From: Candidatus Methanoperedens sp.
Lineage (GTDB): Archaea > Halobacteriota > Methanosarcinia > Methanosarcinales > Methanoperedenaceae
DNA length: 53,629 nucleotides
NCBI GenBank assembly: GCA_027460525.1
Contig: JAPZAS010000031.1
Location: 1-53,629 of the forward strand
Reading direction: 5' to 3'
Within the stretch, counting starts at the first letter, position 1. Every line of letters starts with the position of its first letter. This document shows, one piece after another, positions 8,488 to 17,996 of this stretch. The notes beneath the pieces are model-generated. The model made no database searches, was not told where the DNA came from, and worked only from the letters and a program-made list of their open reading frames with translations. A program made the translations under genes and the position numbers.

Positions 8488-9117
8488 TCATCCTGTTTTC
8501 TTATTTCGAAGCTCTGCTATAACCTCATCGAGTGCAGCAGTGAACACATCCTTCTTGAGATTGCCAAAGGACATATCCGCATTCGGGTGATAGTATTTAT
8601 CCATGGATATTATTCTTATTTTTGAGAAATTCTTAAGAGCCGATATTGCCTGCGATGCATAGTAATATGTCACCCCGAAAAACGCAACAAGGTCGTAATT
8701 GCCTTTTCCATCAAGCCCCTGCCATTCAGGGTCGCACAGGTATGATGCAAGCGCATGCATATTCGCATAATGCACGTCAAGCCCTTTATTCCCCAGTGAG
8801 ACGTAGGCATTTCCCACTGCTGCAATCTGGAGCCCTTCTTTACCCATGGCAATAGCTCTTGAAAGCACCTCTTCGTCGTGAACCTGCGAACCCACTATCA
8901 GCAAAGGGCGCCTGGCTTTTGCAAGCATCTTCCCGGAAACCGAGGGCATCACAGCCCTTGCCATTTTCGGTCCCGGGATGTTCCCTGTATCAAAAGGCAC
9001 AGCCTGGCGGGTTGTATCTATTGTTTTTTCAGCCTGCTGTACAGGAGGAGTATCTGTTTTTGCTGGATGTTTTTCAACAGGCGTTTCAGCATGTTTTGCT
9101 GCTGGCTTTTTATTCAT
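8488..9117 (-). CDS. cdhB: CdhB, CODH epsilon subunit of the ACDS complex
   Basis: A 209-residue epsilon subunit that binds CdhA in the alpha2-epsilon2 CODH component and is thought to help electron transfer with FAD or ferredoxin. Recognisable segments are [10 protein letters not shown], the [13 protein letters not shown] stretch and [11 protein letters not shown]. It carries a roughly 45-residue Lys/Pro/Ala-rich N-terminal extension before the conserved core, longer than usual for the family at about 170 residues. The start overlaps the cdhA stop by 4 bp (ATGA), implying coupled translation. The extension looks disordered and its function is unknown. Confidence 0.93.
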   Translation of the reverse strand: MNKKPAAKHAETPVEKHPAKTDTPPVQQAEKTIDTTRQAVPFDTGNIPGPKMARAVMPSVSGKMLAKARRPLLIVGSQVHDEEVLSRAIAMGKEGLQIAAVGNAYVSLGNKGLDVHYANMHALASYLCDPEWQGLDGKGNYDLVAFFGVTYYYASQAISALKNFSKIRIISMDKYYHPNADMSFGNLKKDVFTAALDEVIAELRNKKTG

Positions 9118-11486
9118 TTCTTAGCCTCCTTGCACAGTCGGGGGACATTGGTGGGCTGGAATGAAACATCCACTTTCCGAAGCGGTCCCTCGGTTATCTT
9201 TTTCTTTTCCCAGTCAATCTTCCATCCCTTTTCTTCAAGCAGCTTCAGGAGCTGCTCCCGCTTTGCCACAGGAAGGTCAGCTTCATTTCGCACATAGACA
9301 TGCCAGTCGTCTGGCATCTTTTTCAGGTATTTCTCGGAAAGTTCGATATAATGCGTGAGTTTAATGGCTCTTCCAAGGCTGTTATCGCTGGGTCTGAAGC
9401 ACAGCTTCGCCAGGAGAGGCATGAGTTCATCCTTGGTCTCTGCCGTTATCATGAGGTGCTCGGGCGCAGGTTCGACATTGATTACAGAGCCGTCCCTTGC
9501 GTCCATAATATTCCAAGTCTCTTTCCTGTAAGGTTTGCCTATGAAGGCGCGCCTGTACTTGGTGCCGTGCGGTCCTGTGACAACAGGAATGCCAAGCCTG
9601 TTGCAGCCCGTGGCGATGGCAAAAGCCTTCTGCGAATATGCGCCCCATGCTATCCCGACCGCTCCGATCCTGTTCAGAACATAATCTGCTATCTCTTCCC
9701 AGTTGCCTTTCGTTTTTCTTCCTGCGAATATGGATGCCACTTTTATTGTGGTTGCGGCTATGTGGGCATTGGATACGCATGAACCCGTGTTCAGGAGATT
9801 GCCTTTGATGAACCGCCCGGGGTAGCGCTCATACAGCGTTTTACCTTCCTTATCCTTGTACATTCCGATATCCATCGCAGCGCAACCCGATGAAATGATA
9901 ATATAACTGCGCTGTATCATCTCTTCCACAACATCATACACGTCCTTGGTGCCATCGGGGTAATTGCCGCAGCCCACGAAAGCAAGCACGCCAGGCGTTG
10001 TGCCGAGCACAAGGTTTCTTCCCTCCTCGCGTATCTCGGGGTCGCCAATCTGTCCTCTTCCAATCCTGACCTTGCCTTTTTCTTCTCTTATCACGCGCTG
10101 TGAGGCTTTCTCGATGACGTTCAGCACAGGGATGTCCACGGGACAGCTATAATCGCATCTTCCGCAGCCCACGCATTTGTCATGGAGTATCTCAAATGGC
10201 GCAAGGTCGCCGTTTACTGCCGCCGCCATAGCATCTGAAATCGGAAGGCTTTCCGGACAGTCGCGCGTGCACTGGAGGCATTTCGTGCATTTTGCAACGA
10301 GTTTCTTGAATTCCTCATCATTCGGGAGCGCAGTAATCCCCTTGGCTTTCCTTATCGGTCCCATCTTCATGGCAAGTTTCGGGACAAGTTCCCCGATTTT
10401 TTCAAAATCAAGAAGCAGTACACCTGCCTGTTTTCCGCTCACCAGGTCATCTATGATGTCATCCACGCTGTCATTCGACCTGTCCGGTAATCCGTATGTG
10501 ATTTTTTCGTTGGTGGCAATTACAGGAATATGAAGTTTTTGTGCTTCCTTCAGTATATCGGCTCTAACGCACTGCTCATCGGTAACCAGTACATCGGGTA
10601 TTCCTGAGCGGATATATTTTAGTTCCTTGCTCATTGAACCTATGATTTTTGACGCTTTATTATAACGGGTCATGTCATGGGCAGTGCAGCACAGCCCGGC
10701 TATCTCTATCTTATCAAAAAGACCGTTGCCGTCCATGTAATCCAGGATGTATGCCGGCGCGGCAATGTTGTGCCCCACGCATATCACCACAGGTTTCTTG
10801 GGGTCAAGGATTCCCATCCCTATTTCAGCCATTGGTGTTTTTTCATCTGATTTGGGTAGCCCCATACACGATATCTGGATTATATCCGCAACCTCCATTC
10901 CCAGAAGGTCAAGCATTCCCGCATGGAGCGCCTTGGACTCAAAATCACGCGAAGCGCCCTCCTGTCCTGTATTGGCTGCAGCGATGAGCTGGGTCAACTG
11001 CTCTTCAACATAATCAAGCACAGGGAGGAAATCCCCTATTGTTTGCGGCTGGATGCCCATGATAGTCTCGGTAAGCGGGGCTTTGAGGTTGCTCGGACCC
11101 ACGTCTATGGGATGGTCCTCGCCATATTTTTTAATCAGGTACTTAAGAAGATGACGTCCGTGTGCTGTATGGCAGGCTGCTCCCATTATGCTTGTCACCA
11201 GCGCCTCCCGTGCAGAGTGGGCTTCAAGGTCAATGCCGCATGCCCCTTCCTTGTTGCCCGTGAGATCGCATTTACCGTATGTGCAGTAATCGCACATATC
11301 GCTCGTGGGCGTGTATACAGGATTGTACCTGTCGAGGATGCGGTAATCCCAGTTCCGAAGGCTGATGATCTCAGGTCTTGGTGTAGGTCCTTCCACTTCA
11401 GCCTGTCCTGGCTCAACTACCTTGCCTATGTTTATCTGGACATTCTCCAGTCCTTCTATTACAAAACTTCCTTTTTTAACTATCAT
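9114..11486 (-). CDS. cdhA: CdhA, CO dehydrogenase (alpha) subunit of the ACDS complex
   Basis: A 790-residue archaeal Ni-Fe CO dehydrogenase that interconverts CO2 and CO at the C-cluster. N-terminal cysteines for the B/D clusters are at 65, 68, 73 and 83 (CDYCTYGKC region). Two ferredoxin-type 4Fe4S motifs specific to archaeal CdhA span about residues 400-448 ([12 protein letters not shown] and [12 protein letters not shown]). C-cluster ligands lie further on, in the [18 protein letters not shown] and NTGSCV segments. It is the first gene of the operon, with GGAG 7 bases before the ATG. cdhD and cdhE, for the corrinoid protein, do not follow here. Confidence 0.96.
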   Translation of the reverse strand: MIVKKGSFVIEGLENVQINIGKVVEPGQAEVEGPTPRPEIISLRNWDYRILDRYNPVYTPTSDMCDYCTYGKCDLTGNKEGACGIDLEAHSAREALVTSIMGAACHTAHGRHLLKYLIKKYGEDHPIDVGPSNLKAPLTETIMGIQPQTIGDFLPVLDYVEEQLTQLIAAANTGQEGASRDFESKALHAGMLDLLGMEVADIIQISCMGLPKSDEKTPMAEIGMGILDPKKPVVICVGHNIAAPAYILDYMDGNGLFDKIEIAGLCCTAHDMTRYNKASKIIGSMSKELKYIRSGIPDVLVTDEQCVRADILKEAQKLHIPVIATNEKITYGLPDRSNDSVDDIIDDLVSGKQAGVLLLDFEKIGELVPKLAMKMGPIRKAKGITALPNDEEFKKLVAKCTKCLQCTRDCPESLPISDAMAAAVNGDLAPFEILHDKCVGCGRCDYSCPVDIPVLNVIEKASQRVIREEKGKVRIGRGQIGDPEIREEGRNLVLGTTPGVLAFVGCGNYPDGTKDVYDVVEEMIQRSYIIISSGCAAMDIGMYKDKEGKTLYERYPGRFIKGNLLNTGSCVSNAHIAATTIKVASIFAGRKTKGNWEEIADYVLNRIGAVGIAWGAYSQKAFAIATGCNRLGIPVVTGPHGTKYRRAFIGKPYRKETWNIMDARDGSVINVEPAPEHLMITAETKDELMPLLAKLCFRPSDNSLGRAIKLTHYIELSEKYLKKMPDDWHVYVRNEADLPVAKREQLLKLLEEKGWKIDWEKKKITEGPLRKVDVSFQPTNVPRLCKEAKK

Positions 11487-11544
11487 TTATTATCTCCGAT
11501 AAAATTGTGAGTTTGCGGGATTTTCCTGGCCTGACTGCTTCTCA

Positions 11545-11577
11545 TAATATTATAATTTACCGATGCAATCTGATTGC
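11545..11577 (-). promoter_or_regulatory. Probable cdh operon promoter with palindromic operator
   Basis: On the minus strand a TATA-like stretch (TTATAATATTA, 11545-11557) lies about 60-70 bases before the cdhA start. Directly upstream is a perfect inverted repeat GCAATC-T-GATTGC (11565-11577). A second weaker one, GGGTT-AA-AACCC, is at 11587-11598. Positions suit a TATA box with an adjacent operator. The regulator is unknown. Confidence 0.45.
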
Positions 11578-11721
11578 TCTGACAATGGGTTAAAACCCTG
11601 ATTCACATCAATGTACTTAAATGTTTTTGTATCTATCATTATAATACATTATATTTTCATAGAGCATAGCACAGAGAGATAGCAATTCTGACATACTCCT
11701 GCAGCATTAACGTCAGCATGA

Positions 11722-12975
11722 TCATTGAACCACAAGGTTGCGTAATCGTTCCATATGGCGCTTGGCTGGCTGCCTCACAAATTCCTCGGCCTGTGTTTCG
11801 CCATAGCTCTTCATTTCTTCTATGAATTCCGGACTGCGGTCAAGCTTTGTTTCGAGATCCAGTTCGCGAAGCATCTTAATAAATCTCACCTGAATAGGTT
11901 TATAATTGGTTTTGGTTTCTTCAAAATATCCTTTTTTTATCCATTCATTGACTTTTTCTATAAAGAATAATTCCTGATATAATGAAAGATTTCCGGCAAG
12001 CTCATTTCGCCTATGGCCGATAGCTTCTATTGACTCTGGCAATTTTTTATTTGTTCTTGGATTAATCTGTATTACCCATATCTCGTCAGGTTTTTCATCA
12101 ATTCCAGAAATAAAATCTCTTACGGGAGGATTCTGGGAAAACAAGCCGTCCCAATACTCACTTTTTTTGACTATGTTCAGCTCTTCATTTTCCATCTTCA
12201 CGATAAACTCATACGTTTTATTTTTATTGATTTTTAAATATACAAAGGTTTTTTTATCGTTAAGTTCCAACAAAAGAGATTTTGTTCCTTTATAAACTCT
12301 TATGATATTGCCATTATCGGTTTTTTCAATTTTTGCATTTTCAGTCCATTCAATATTGAAATCTTGTTTTAGAAATTCCATGAGCTTTTCATTATCAGCG
12401 CCTGGAATTTTATTCCAGCAAAATAGATATTTATCTACTGGCACAGCCCGTAAGAAAGTTGGTATTGCCGCTGAAGCTAAAATTACATCAGAAGTAATCC
12501 TGCTATTCTTGAAAACATTGAAATCACCAGAAAGAGCATCAACCGCCCCAACAAGCAATTCAGGTTGAGGATTAGTAAATGTCTTGATTTTTTCAAATTC
12601 TACATGCTTTTCTAGAAGGGATCTCAGATACTCCTGTGCAAACGGAGGATACAGATATGGGCTAACCTGAGGTATTGCATAACCTTCATTTTGCATGCGA
12701 GATGCCCCAACGAACCAATCGTTCAAGAGCAAATCTCCAAATGTATTCGCAGAAATATCTTTCCAGAAAGAATCCAGCAATTTGGCTGCTTTATCATTAC
12801 CACCTGTTAATAAACCATACCAGGTCAACAGAGCACAGATAGCACCACCTGATGTCCCGCTAAGAGCTACAATGTCGTACATTTTCTTATTTTCTTTTAG
12901 AATTCTTTTCAGCGCGCCAGCGGTAAAAGCCGTATGGCTTCCGCCACCCTGGCATGCTATGGCAATTTTTTTCAT
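11722..12975 (-). CDS. Patatin-like lipase, probable PHA depolymerase
   Basis: A 417-residue patatin-domain protein. Motifs seen are the oxyanion GGGSH loop near residue 12, the nucleophile elbow G-T-S-G-G (about residues 41-45) and the dyad aspartate in a D-G-L/x form (YWDGLFSQNP) in the second half. Patatins are phospholipases, but the haloarchaeal PHA-granule depolymerase PhaZh1 is also patatin-like. This gene closes the PHA biosynthesis operon 21 bp after phaB, so mobilisation of intracellular PHA is the best guess. The start was set at the ATG at 12975 behind AGGGGG; an upstream TTG at 12984 is possible. Substrate is inferred from context only. Confidence 0.75.
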   Translation of the reverse strand: MKKIAIACQGGGSHTAFTAGALKRILKENKKMYDIVALSGTSGGAICALLTWYGLLTGGNDKAAKLLDSFWKDISANTFGDLLLNDWFVGASRMQNEGYAIPQVSPYLYPPFAQEYLRSLLEKHVEFEKIKTFTNPQPELLVGAVDALSGDFNVFKNSRITSDVILASAAIPTFLRAVPVDKYLFCWNKIPGADNEKLMEFLKQDFNIEWTENAKIEKTDNGNIIRVYKGTKSLLLELNDKKTFVYLKINKNKTYEFIVKMENEELNIVKKSEYWDGLFSQNPPVRDFISGIDEKPDEIWVIQINPRTNKKLPESIEAIGHRRNELAGNLSLYQELFFIEKVNEWIKKGYFEETKTNYKPIQVRFIKMLRELDLETKLDRSPEFIEEMKSYGETQAEEFVRQPAKRHMERLRNLVVQ

Positions 12976-12996
12976 ATTAGTCAAACCCCCTGATTT

Positions 12997-13848
12997 TCAG
13001 ATGTAAAGTCCCCCGTTTATATCAATGACCTGTCCAGTTATGTAATCCCCGTCTTCTGAGACCAGATATGCCACCGCTCCTGCCACCTCGGATGGCTTCC
13101 CGAGTCTTCCGAGGGGTATCTGGGCAAGGATTTTCTCTATTATTTCTTTGGGAACAGATTTTAGCATGTCAGTTCCTATAAACCCCGGCGCTATTGCATT
13201 AACAGTTATACCCTTGCCTGCAAATTCCTTTGCCAGCGTTTGCGTAAGAGCTATCATTCCTGCCTTTGAGGCTGCATAGTTCGCCTGCCCGCGGTTCCCC
13301 ATCCTCCCGATGACCGAGGATATGTTCACGATCCTGCCATACTTCCTCTCCAGCATTCCCTCTATGACCGCCTTGGTACAGTAGAAAGTGCCGTCCAGGT
13401 TCACAGATAGGACTTCTGACCACATCTGGGGAGTCATTTTTACAAACGATTTATCCCTTACTATTCCCGCATTATTAACCAGTATGTCTATTTTGCCGAA
13501 CTGCTTGACAACCTCCTCCCGCATCCTTTTCACCTGTTCAAAGTCATTGACGTTTGCCTGGCATATGATAGAATGCTTGCCCATAGAATCTATTAACTCT
13601 GATACTTCCTTTGCGTGCTCCTTTGTCTCCATCTGGTCTATCATCAGGGATAACCTCTCAAATTCGTCCATCATGCCTTGCTGGTCTATTAGTTTTGATA
13701 CCCTCTCAGCTTTCTCTTTGGTACTCTGATAATTAATGGCAACATCTGCTCCTTCTTCCGCCAGGCGCAAAGCAATCGCCTGACCTATCCCCCTTGAGCC
13801 TCCCGTAACTAAAGCGACTTTACCTTCCAGTCCTGCTTTCTTTCCCAT
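12997..13848 (-). CDS. phaB: Acetoacetyl-CoA reductase (PhaB-type SDR) with an internal duplication
   Basis: A 283-residue classical short-chain dehydrogenase predicted to reduce acetoacetyl-CoA to (R)-3-hydroxybutyryl-CoA with NADPH. The TGGSRGIG cofactor loop (residues 15-22), NNAG, the catalytic Ser and YAASK (Tyr, Lys) are all present. It is about 35 residues longer than usual. The extra part falls after beta-2 at about residues 50-87, where TKEKAERVSKLIDQQG is followed by a similar TKEHAKEVSELIDSMG, so a helix appears duplicated with a linker. It lies 5 bp downstream of phaA. It may equally be called FabG-like; context favours PhaB. Confidence 0.85.
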   Translation of the reverse strand: MGKKAGLEGKVALVTGGSRGIGQAIALRLAEEGADVAINYQSTKEKAERVSKLIDQQGMMDEFERLSLMIDQMETKEHAKEVSELIDSMGKHSIICQANVNDFEQVKRMREEVVKQFGKIDILVNNAGIVRDKSFVKMTPQMWSEVLSVNLDGTFYCTKAVIEGMLERKYGRIVNISSVIGRMGNRGQANYAASKAGMIALTQTLAKEFAGKGITVNAIAPGFIGTDMLKSVPKEIIEKILAQIPLGRLGKPSEVAGAVAYLVSEDGDYITGQVIDINGGLYI

Positions 13849-13853
13849 ATTAT

Positions 13854-15032
13854 CTACCTCTTTACCACCATGGCGATACCCTGCCCTCCTCCGATACAGA
13901 GAGTTGCAAGACCGTATGTACCTTTCCTTCTTGCTAATTCATGCAGGAGTGTGACCAGTATCCTTGTGCCGCTGGCTCCTATGGGATGCCCGAGGGCTAT
14001 AGCGCCGCCATTGACGTTAACATGCTCAGGATTCAAGCCCAGTTCTCTGATAACCGCAATGCTTTGCGCTGCAAAGGCTTCATTGAGTTCTATCAGGTCA
14101 AGTTTGCCTGTGGCAATACCAGCGCGCTCTATGGCTTTTTTGGTTGCGCAAACAGGACCCATGCCCATTGTTTCAGGAGGCACGCCGCAGAAGCCGTAGC
14201 TTTTGATGGTCGCCAGGGGCGAAAGTCCTTTTTCTTTTGCCTTTTCTTCGGACATCAGAAGGACACAGGCAGCTCCATCGTTGATGCCAGAAGCATTGCC
14301 TGCAGTTACTGTTCCGTCCTTTTTAAACGCAGGTTTTAGTTTTGCGAGGATCTCTTTTGTTGTGCCGAACCTTGGAAACTCGTCCGTATCAAAGAGCACG
14401 GGCTCGCCTTTTGGCTGGGGGATTGCTATTGGGACTATCTCTTCTTTGAACTTACCTGCTTTAATTGCAGCCTCTGCTTTATTCTGGCTAATTGCTGAGA
14501 ACTCATCCTGCTCTTCCCGCGTTACATTGTATTTTTCTGCCACGTTCTCTGCTGTTATTCCCATATGGTAATTTCCGAAAATATCCCAAAGCCCGTCATA
14601 TATCATCAAATCCACGACTTCATCGTTGCCCATCTTTGCTCCCCAGCGGTTTTTTTTCAGGGCATAAGGAGCCATGGACATGGACTCTATGCCGCCTGCC
14701 AGCACAACATCCGCATCGCCGAGCATGATGGATTGCGCACCCAGAACAACCGATTTTAAACCAGAGCCGCATACCTTGTTCACGCAATAGGAAGGTACCC
14801 CTTTTGGAATTCCCGCTCCAATTGCAGCCTGCCTTGCCACATTCTGACCGTGACCTGCAGAAAGAACATTTCCCATGACGACCTCGTCGACGGCACTTTG
14901 TTCAACATTAGCCCTTTTCAGGGCATCTTTCAATACAACAGAACCAAGCTGTCCGGGACTGAAATCCTTAAGACTTCCCCCGAATTTCCCGACTGCTGCT
15001 CTTGTTGCCGATACAATAACTACATTATTCAT
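13854..15032 (-). CDS. phaA: Acetyl-CoA acetyltransferase (beta-ketothiolase, PhaA)
   Basis: A 392-residue biosynthetic thiolase that condenses two acetyl-CoA to acetoacetyl-CoA. Catalytic residues are visible: Cys88 in NKVCGSG, His349 in GHPIGASG and Cys379 in LCIGGGQG. It is of the bacterial, single-polypeptide type, unlike the archaeal HMG-CoA-linked thiolase with a DUF35 partner. This fits acquisition of the PHA pathway by transfer. The ATG at 15032 follows AAAGGTGAG at proper spacing; the GTG at 15041 lies inside that ribosome binding site and is unlikely. It sits between the two reductase genes of the operon. Confidence 0.95.
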   Translation of the reverse strand: MNNVVIVSATRAAVGKFGGSLKDFSPGQLGSVVLKDALKRANVEQSAVDEVVMGNVLSAGHGQNVARQAAIGAGIPKGVPSYCVNKVCGSGLKSVVLGAQSIMLGDADVVLAGGIESMSMAPYALKKNRWGAKMGNDEVVDLMIYDGLWDIFGNYHMGITAENVAEKYNVTREEQDEFSAISQNKAEAAIKAGKFKEEIVPIAIPQPKGEPVLFDTDEFPRFGTTKEILAKLKPAFKKDGTVTAGNASGINDGAACVLLMSEEKAKEKGLSPLATIKSYGFCGVPPETMGMGPVCATKKAIERAGIATGKLDLIELNEAFAAQSIAVIRELGLNPEHVNVNGGAIALGHPIGASGTRILVTLLHELARRKGTYGLATLCIGGGQGIAMVVKR

Positions 15033-15045
15033 TTTTCTCACCTTT

Positions 15046-15783
15046 TTATATTACCAACCCACCGTCCACGCAAAGCACCGCACCTGTAACAAACTTCGCC
15101 TCTTCTGAAGCAAGATATAAATATGCCTGTGCAACATCCCCCGGTTCACCAAGCCTGCGCAGAGGAGTTTTTTCTTTCATCAATTCAAGGATTTTTTCAG
15201 GCACATTCGACGTCATGGGAGTCATTATAAATCCTGGGGCTACTGCATTGACCCTTATCCCTTTTTTCCCGAGTTCCTTTGCCAGGGTCTTTGTCATGCC
15301 AATCAGACCGGCTTTGGTTGCAGCATAGTTGGTCTGACCGACATTGCCATTTATCCCTACAATGGAAGAGGTATTGATAATTACACCATTTCCCTGATTG
15401 ACCATGACTTCAACCACAGCCTGGATGCAGTTAAAAACTCCTTTAAGATTAACGTTGATGACTTTATCCCACTGTTCCTCTGTCATTTTTAATACGAGGG
15501 CATCCTGAACAATACCAGCATTATTTATCAAAATATCGATTCTACCGTATTTCTCCAGAGTATCCTTAACCATCTGTTTAGATTGTTCCCTGTTGGTTAC
15601 ATCCAGTTTAGCGAAAAATCCCTCTCCGTTTTTCTTAATCTCTGCTACTGTTTCATTACCGCCCTTTTCATTTACATCGGCGACAACAACTCTAGCTCCT
15701 TCGTTTGCAAACAGGAGTGCAGTCTCTTTACCAATACCGCTCCCGGCTCCTGTAATAATTGCAACTTTATTTTCAAGTCTCAT
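15046..15783 (-). CDS. Short-chain dehydrogenase, FabG/PhaB type
   Basis: A 245-residue SDR of normal length with TGAGSGIG (residues 11-18), NNAG, and the catalytic YAATK motif. It is probably a 3-ketoacyl-CoA or acyl-carrier reductase; inside the PHA operon it is a second candidate acetoacetyl-CoA reductase. Its ATG overlaps the phaC stop by 4 bp (ATGA), so it is translated with phaC. Unlike the other SDR of the operon it lacks the internal helix duplication. The two may differ in cofactor or chain length, which the sequence does not settle. Confidence 0.85.
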   Translation of the reverse strand: MRLENKVAIITGAGSGIGKETALLFANEGARVVVADVNEKGGNETVAEIKKNGEGFFAKLDVTNREQSKQMVKDTLEKYGRIDILINNAGIVQDALVLKMTEEQWDKVINVNLKGVFNCIQAVVEVMVNQGNGVIINTSSIVGINGNVGQTNYAATKAGLIGMTKTLAKELGKKGIRVNAVAPGFIMTPMTSNVPEKILELMKEKTPLRRLGEPGDVAQAYLYLASEEAKFVTGAVLCVDGGLVI

Positions 15784-16916
15784 TTTATATTCCTCCTTGA
15801 TCTGCGAATCTTTATTTTTTGTTCAAACTTCTCTTCTCCATCCACGAGTGACCTCGGCTTTAACCACTCGGCAATCTTAGGGCAGACCTCTTTCTGGGAT
15901 TTGGAGCCCACGAAGATACCAATATGTCCTGTCGGGAAAACAAGCATCTCTTTATCCGAACTTGATACTGCATCAATCAGCGGTTTACTTGCATCATTGG
16001 GAACGAGGTGGTCAAATTCTGCCATTACATTAAGAAGAGGCATGGTTATATTTTTTAAATTAATTTTCTTACCATCGAGCATCATCTTGTTTTTGATAAG
16101 GAGGTTCTTCTGATAGCAGTCTTTGAAGAACTGCCTGAAGGTTTCACCTGCCTGGTCAGGACTGTCGAATATCCATTTCTCCATCCTGAGGAAATTCTTG
16201 ACTGTGTCTTCATTTCTAAGCTCGCATTCTTTATCCTCTGGTTCGCATTCGATTCGCTCAAAAAGACCTACATACTTGTCAATCATAAGCCTGAATGGAT
16301 CTGTGAGCAGGAATCCAGCATTCAGGAAATCACCGGGCACTATTCCATAGTAGTCCACGATCTTGTCCACATCCAGGCTCTTTGCCCATATATGAAGAAG
16401 TCCTTTATCCGTATCAAAGTTTACAGGCGCCACTAAAGTGATAAGGTTTTTTATCTTTTCAGGATGCAATGCAGCATACATCACAGAAAAAGTCCCGCCC
16501 TGGCATACGCCGAGCAGCGTTATCTTATCCAGTCCCGACCTTTCTCTGATCTTATCAACAGCATTATTTACATAACCGTTTACATAATCGTCAATAGTGA
16601 GGTATCTGTCCACACCCCTGGGATATCCCCAGTCAATGACATAGACATCAAAACCTTCATCCAGCAGCTTCTTTATAACACTTTTATCAGGCTGGAGGTC
16701 CAGAATGTAGTACCTGTTCACAAGTGCGTACACTACGAGTACTGGAACTGGATATGGTTTTTCTACGGCTGGGATATAATGGATAAGTTTCATCCTATCT
16801 TCGGTGTAGATGATTTCGGAAGGCGTTGTTCCAACCGAAAAATCAGAAGCTTTCAAGAACAGTTCCATCCCGTGCTTGAATTTCTCAACAAATTCTATTG
16901 AATTAAGTTCGTTCAT
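15780..16916 (-). CDS. phaC: Class III PHA synthase catalytic subunit PhaC
   Basis: A 378-residue alpha/beta-hydrolase that polymerises (R)-3-hydroxyacyl-CoA. The lipase-like box G-V-C-Q-G-G holds the nucleophile Cys138; Asp302 (EFDHLVP) and His331 (TGHIGIF) complete the triad. The short length and the adjacent phaE identify class III (PhaC+PhaE), as in Allochromatium, cyanobacteria and haloarchaea. The conserved VIDWG segment is at about residues 93-97. It lies 21 bp after phaE and overlaps the downstream SDR. Lys/Arg-rich C-terminal tail of unknown role. Confidence 0.95.
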   Translation of the reverse strand: MNELNSIEFVEKFKHGMELFLKASDFSVGTTPSEIIYTEDRMKLIHYIPAVEKPYPVPVLVVYALVNRYYILDLQPDKSVIKKLLDEGFDVYVIDWGYPRGVDRYLTIDDYVNGYVNNAVDKIRERSGLDKITLLGVCQGGTFSVMYAALHPEKIKNLITLVAPVNFDTDKGLLHIWAKSLDVDKIVDYYGIVPGDFLNAGFLLTDPFRLMIDKYVGLFERIECEPEDKECELRNEDTVKNFLRMEKWIFDSPDQAGETFRQFFKDCYQKNLLIKNKMMLDGKKINLKNITMPLLNVMAEFDHLVPNDASKPLIDAVSSSDKEMLVFPTGHIGIFVGSKSQKEVCPKIAEWLKPRSLVDGEEKFEQKIKIRRSRRNIK

Positions 16917-16937
16917 GGCGTTTCCTTACCCAAAACA

Positions 16938-17996
16938 TCATTTTTTCTTGGTTTGATGAACCCCAACATATTCATCCTTTTTAGATGGGTTCATCAAAGT
17001 TTTGTGAATTTTACGAGATTCATCCTTTTTAGTTTGAGGAACCAAGGTTCTCTGTTCATTAAAACGGTTCATCGAATATTCTTTGATCTGGCTGGTCAAT
17101 TCCCCTACTGTTTCCTTGAGAGAATCCAACTCTTTGTTTATCTCATCGATTTCGGTCTTCGTGGGGAGATCCATTGTTTTCAGGTTCGACTCTTTTACTG
17201 TTCCTTTGAGAGAATCCAACTCTTTGTTTATCTCATCGATTTCGGTCTTCGTGGGGAGATCCATTGTTTTCAGGTTCGACTCTTTCACTATTCCTTTGAG
17301 AGAATCCAACTCTTTGTTTATCTCATCGATTTCGGTCTTCGTGGGGAAATCCATTGTTTTCAGATTCGACTCGTTTACTGTTCCTTTGAGAGAATCCAAC
17401 TCTTTGTTTATCTCATTTATTTCGTTCTTCGTGGGGAGATCCATTGTTTTCAGATTCGACTCTTTTACTGCTTTCTTAAGAGAATACAACTCTTTATTAA
17501 TCTCATCGATGTCGGTCTTCGTGGGCAGATTCATTGGTTTCAGGTAATTCTCTTCAAGCATCTCCCGGTTGTATTTTTGGAACTCCATAAAATGCGACAT
17601 TAATTTCCCCATGTCTTCCGCAAAATGGCCTGATTTCAGGAATTCCTTGAAGGTCTCGCTATACGTCTCTATCCAGATCTTGTAAAAATCTTTATATTTA
17701 TCAGGACTGTTTTCTCCCTCTATCTCGCTTCCCACCTTTTCATGCATTCTGCGCATTGCTTCCATGAATACGCTCTGGAGATTGACATTGGAGTCCATCC
17801 AGGTTGTATAAAGTTCAACAAATGTAGAGAAACCCTTCATCATTTTTTCGGATTTCTCACGCGCTGGGCCCACGGCAGGCATTTCGACTATTCTGCCCAT
17901 AGTGGCATTGTAGGTCTTTAACCACAGGTCAAAAAACTCCTGCGTCGATGATTCAAAACTAGATTTTTCCATATTTAACCTGTCTGAATCTCTCAT
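16938..17996 (-). CDS. phaE: Class III PHA synthase subunit PhaE with an amplified C-terminal repeat
   Basis: A 352-residue PhaE-like protein (Poly_PhaE family). The first 195 residues look like ordinary PhaE: helical, with 'FFDLWLKTYNATMG' and 'YKDFYKIWIETYSETFKEF', then 'MNLPTKTDIDEINKELYSLK'. This last motif, normally present once near the end of PhaE, is then repeated in a 30-residue register to give five copies (about residues 185-320), all predicted coiled coil. A Lys-rich tail follows. The start overlaps the upstream phaE-like gene by 4 bp (ATGA). PhaE is required for activity of class III PhaC. The repeat number may change how many PhaC bind (inference). Confidence 0.88.
   Translation of the reverse strand: MRDSDRLNMEKSSFESSTQEFFDLWLKTYNATMGRIVEMPAVGPAREKSEKMMKGFSTFVELYTTWMDSNVNLQSVFMEAMRRMHEKVGSEIEGENSPDKYKDFYKIWIETYSETFKEFLKSGHFAEDMGKLMSHFMEFQKYNREMLEENYLKPMNLPTKTDIDEINKELYSLKKAVKESNLKTMDLPTKNEINEINKELDSLKGTVNESNLKTMDFPTKTEIDEINKELDSLKGIVKESNLKTMDLPTKTEIDEINKELDSLKGTVKESNLKTMDLPTKTEIDEINKELDSLKETVGELTSQIKEYSMNRFNEQRTLVPQTKKDESRKIHKTLMNPSKKDEYVGVHQTKKK
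17100..17545 (-). repeat. 90-bp tandem repeat inside phaE
   Basis: Almost identical 90-bp units follow each other without spacers: the block GTGGGGAGATCCATTG begins at 17161, 17251 and 17431, with one-base variants at 17341 and 17521. Outer copies have diverged more than the middle ones, as expected from unequal crossing-over or slippage. The repeat keeps the reading frame and multiplies the LPTK...IDEINKEL segment of PhaE. Copy number could vary between strains. Confidence 0.9.
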
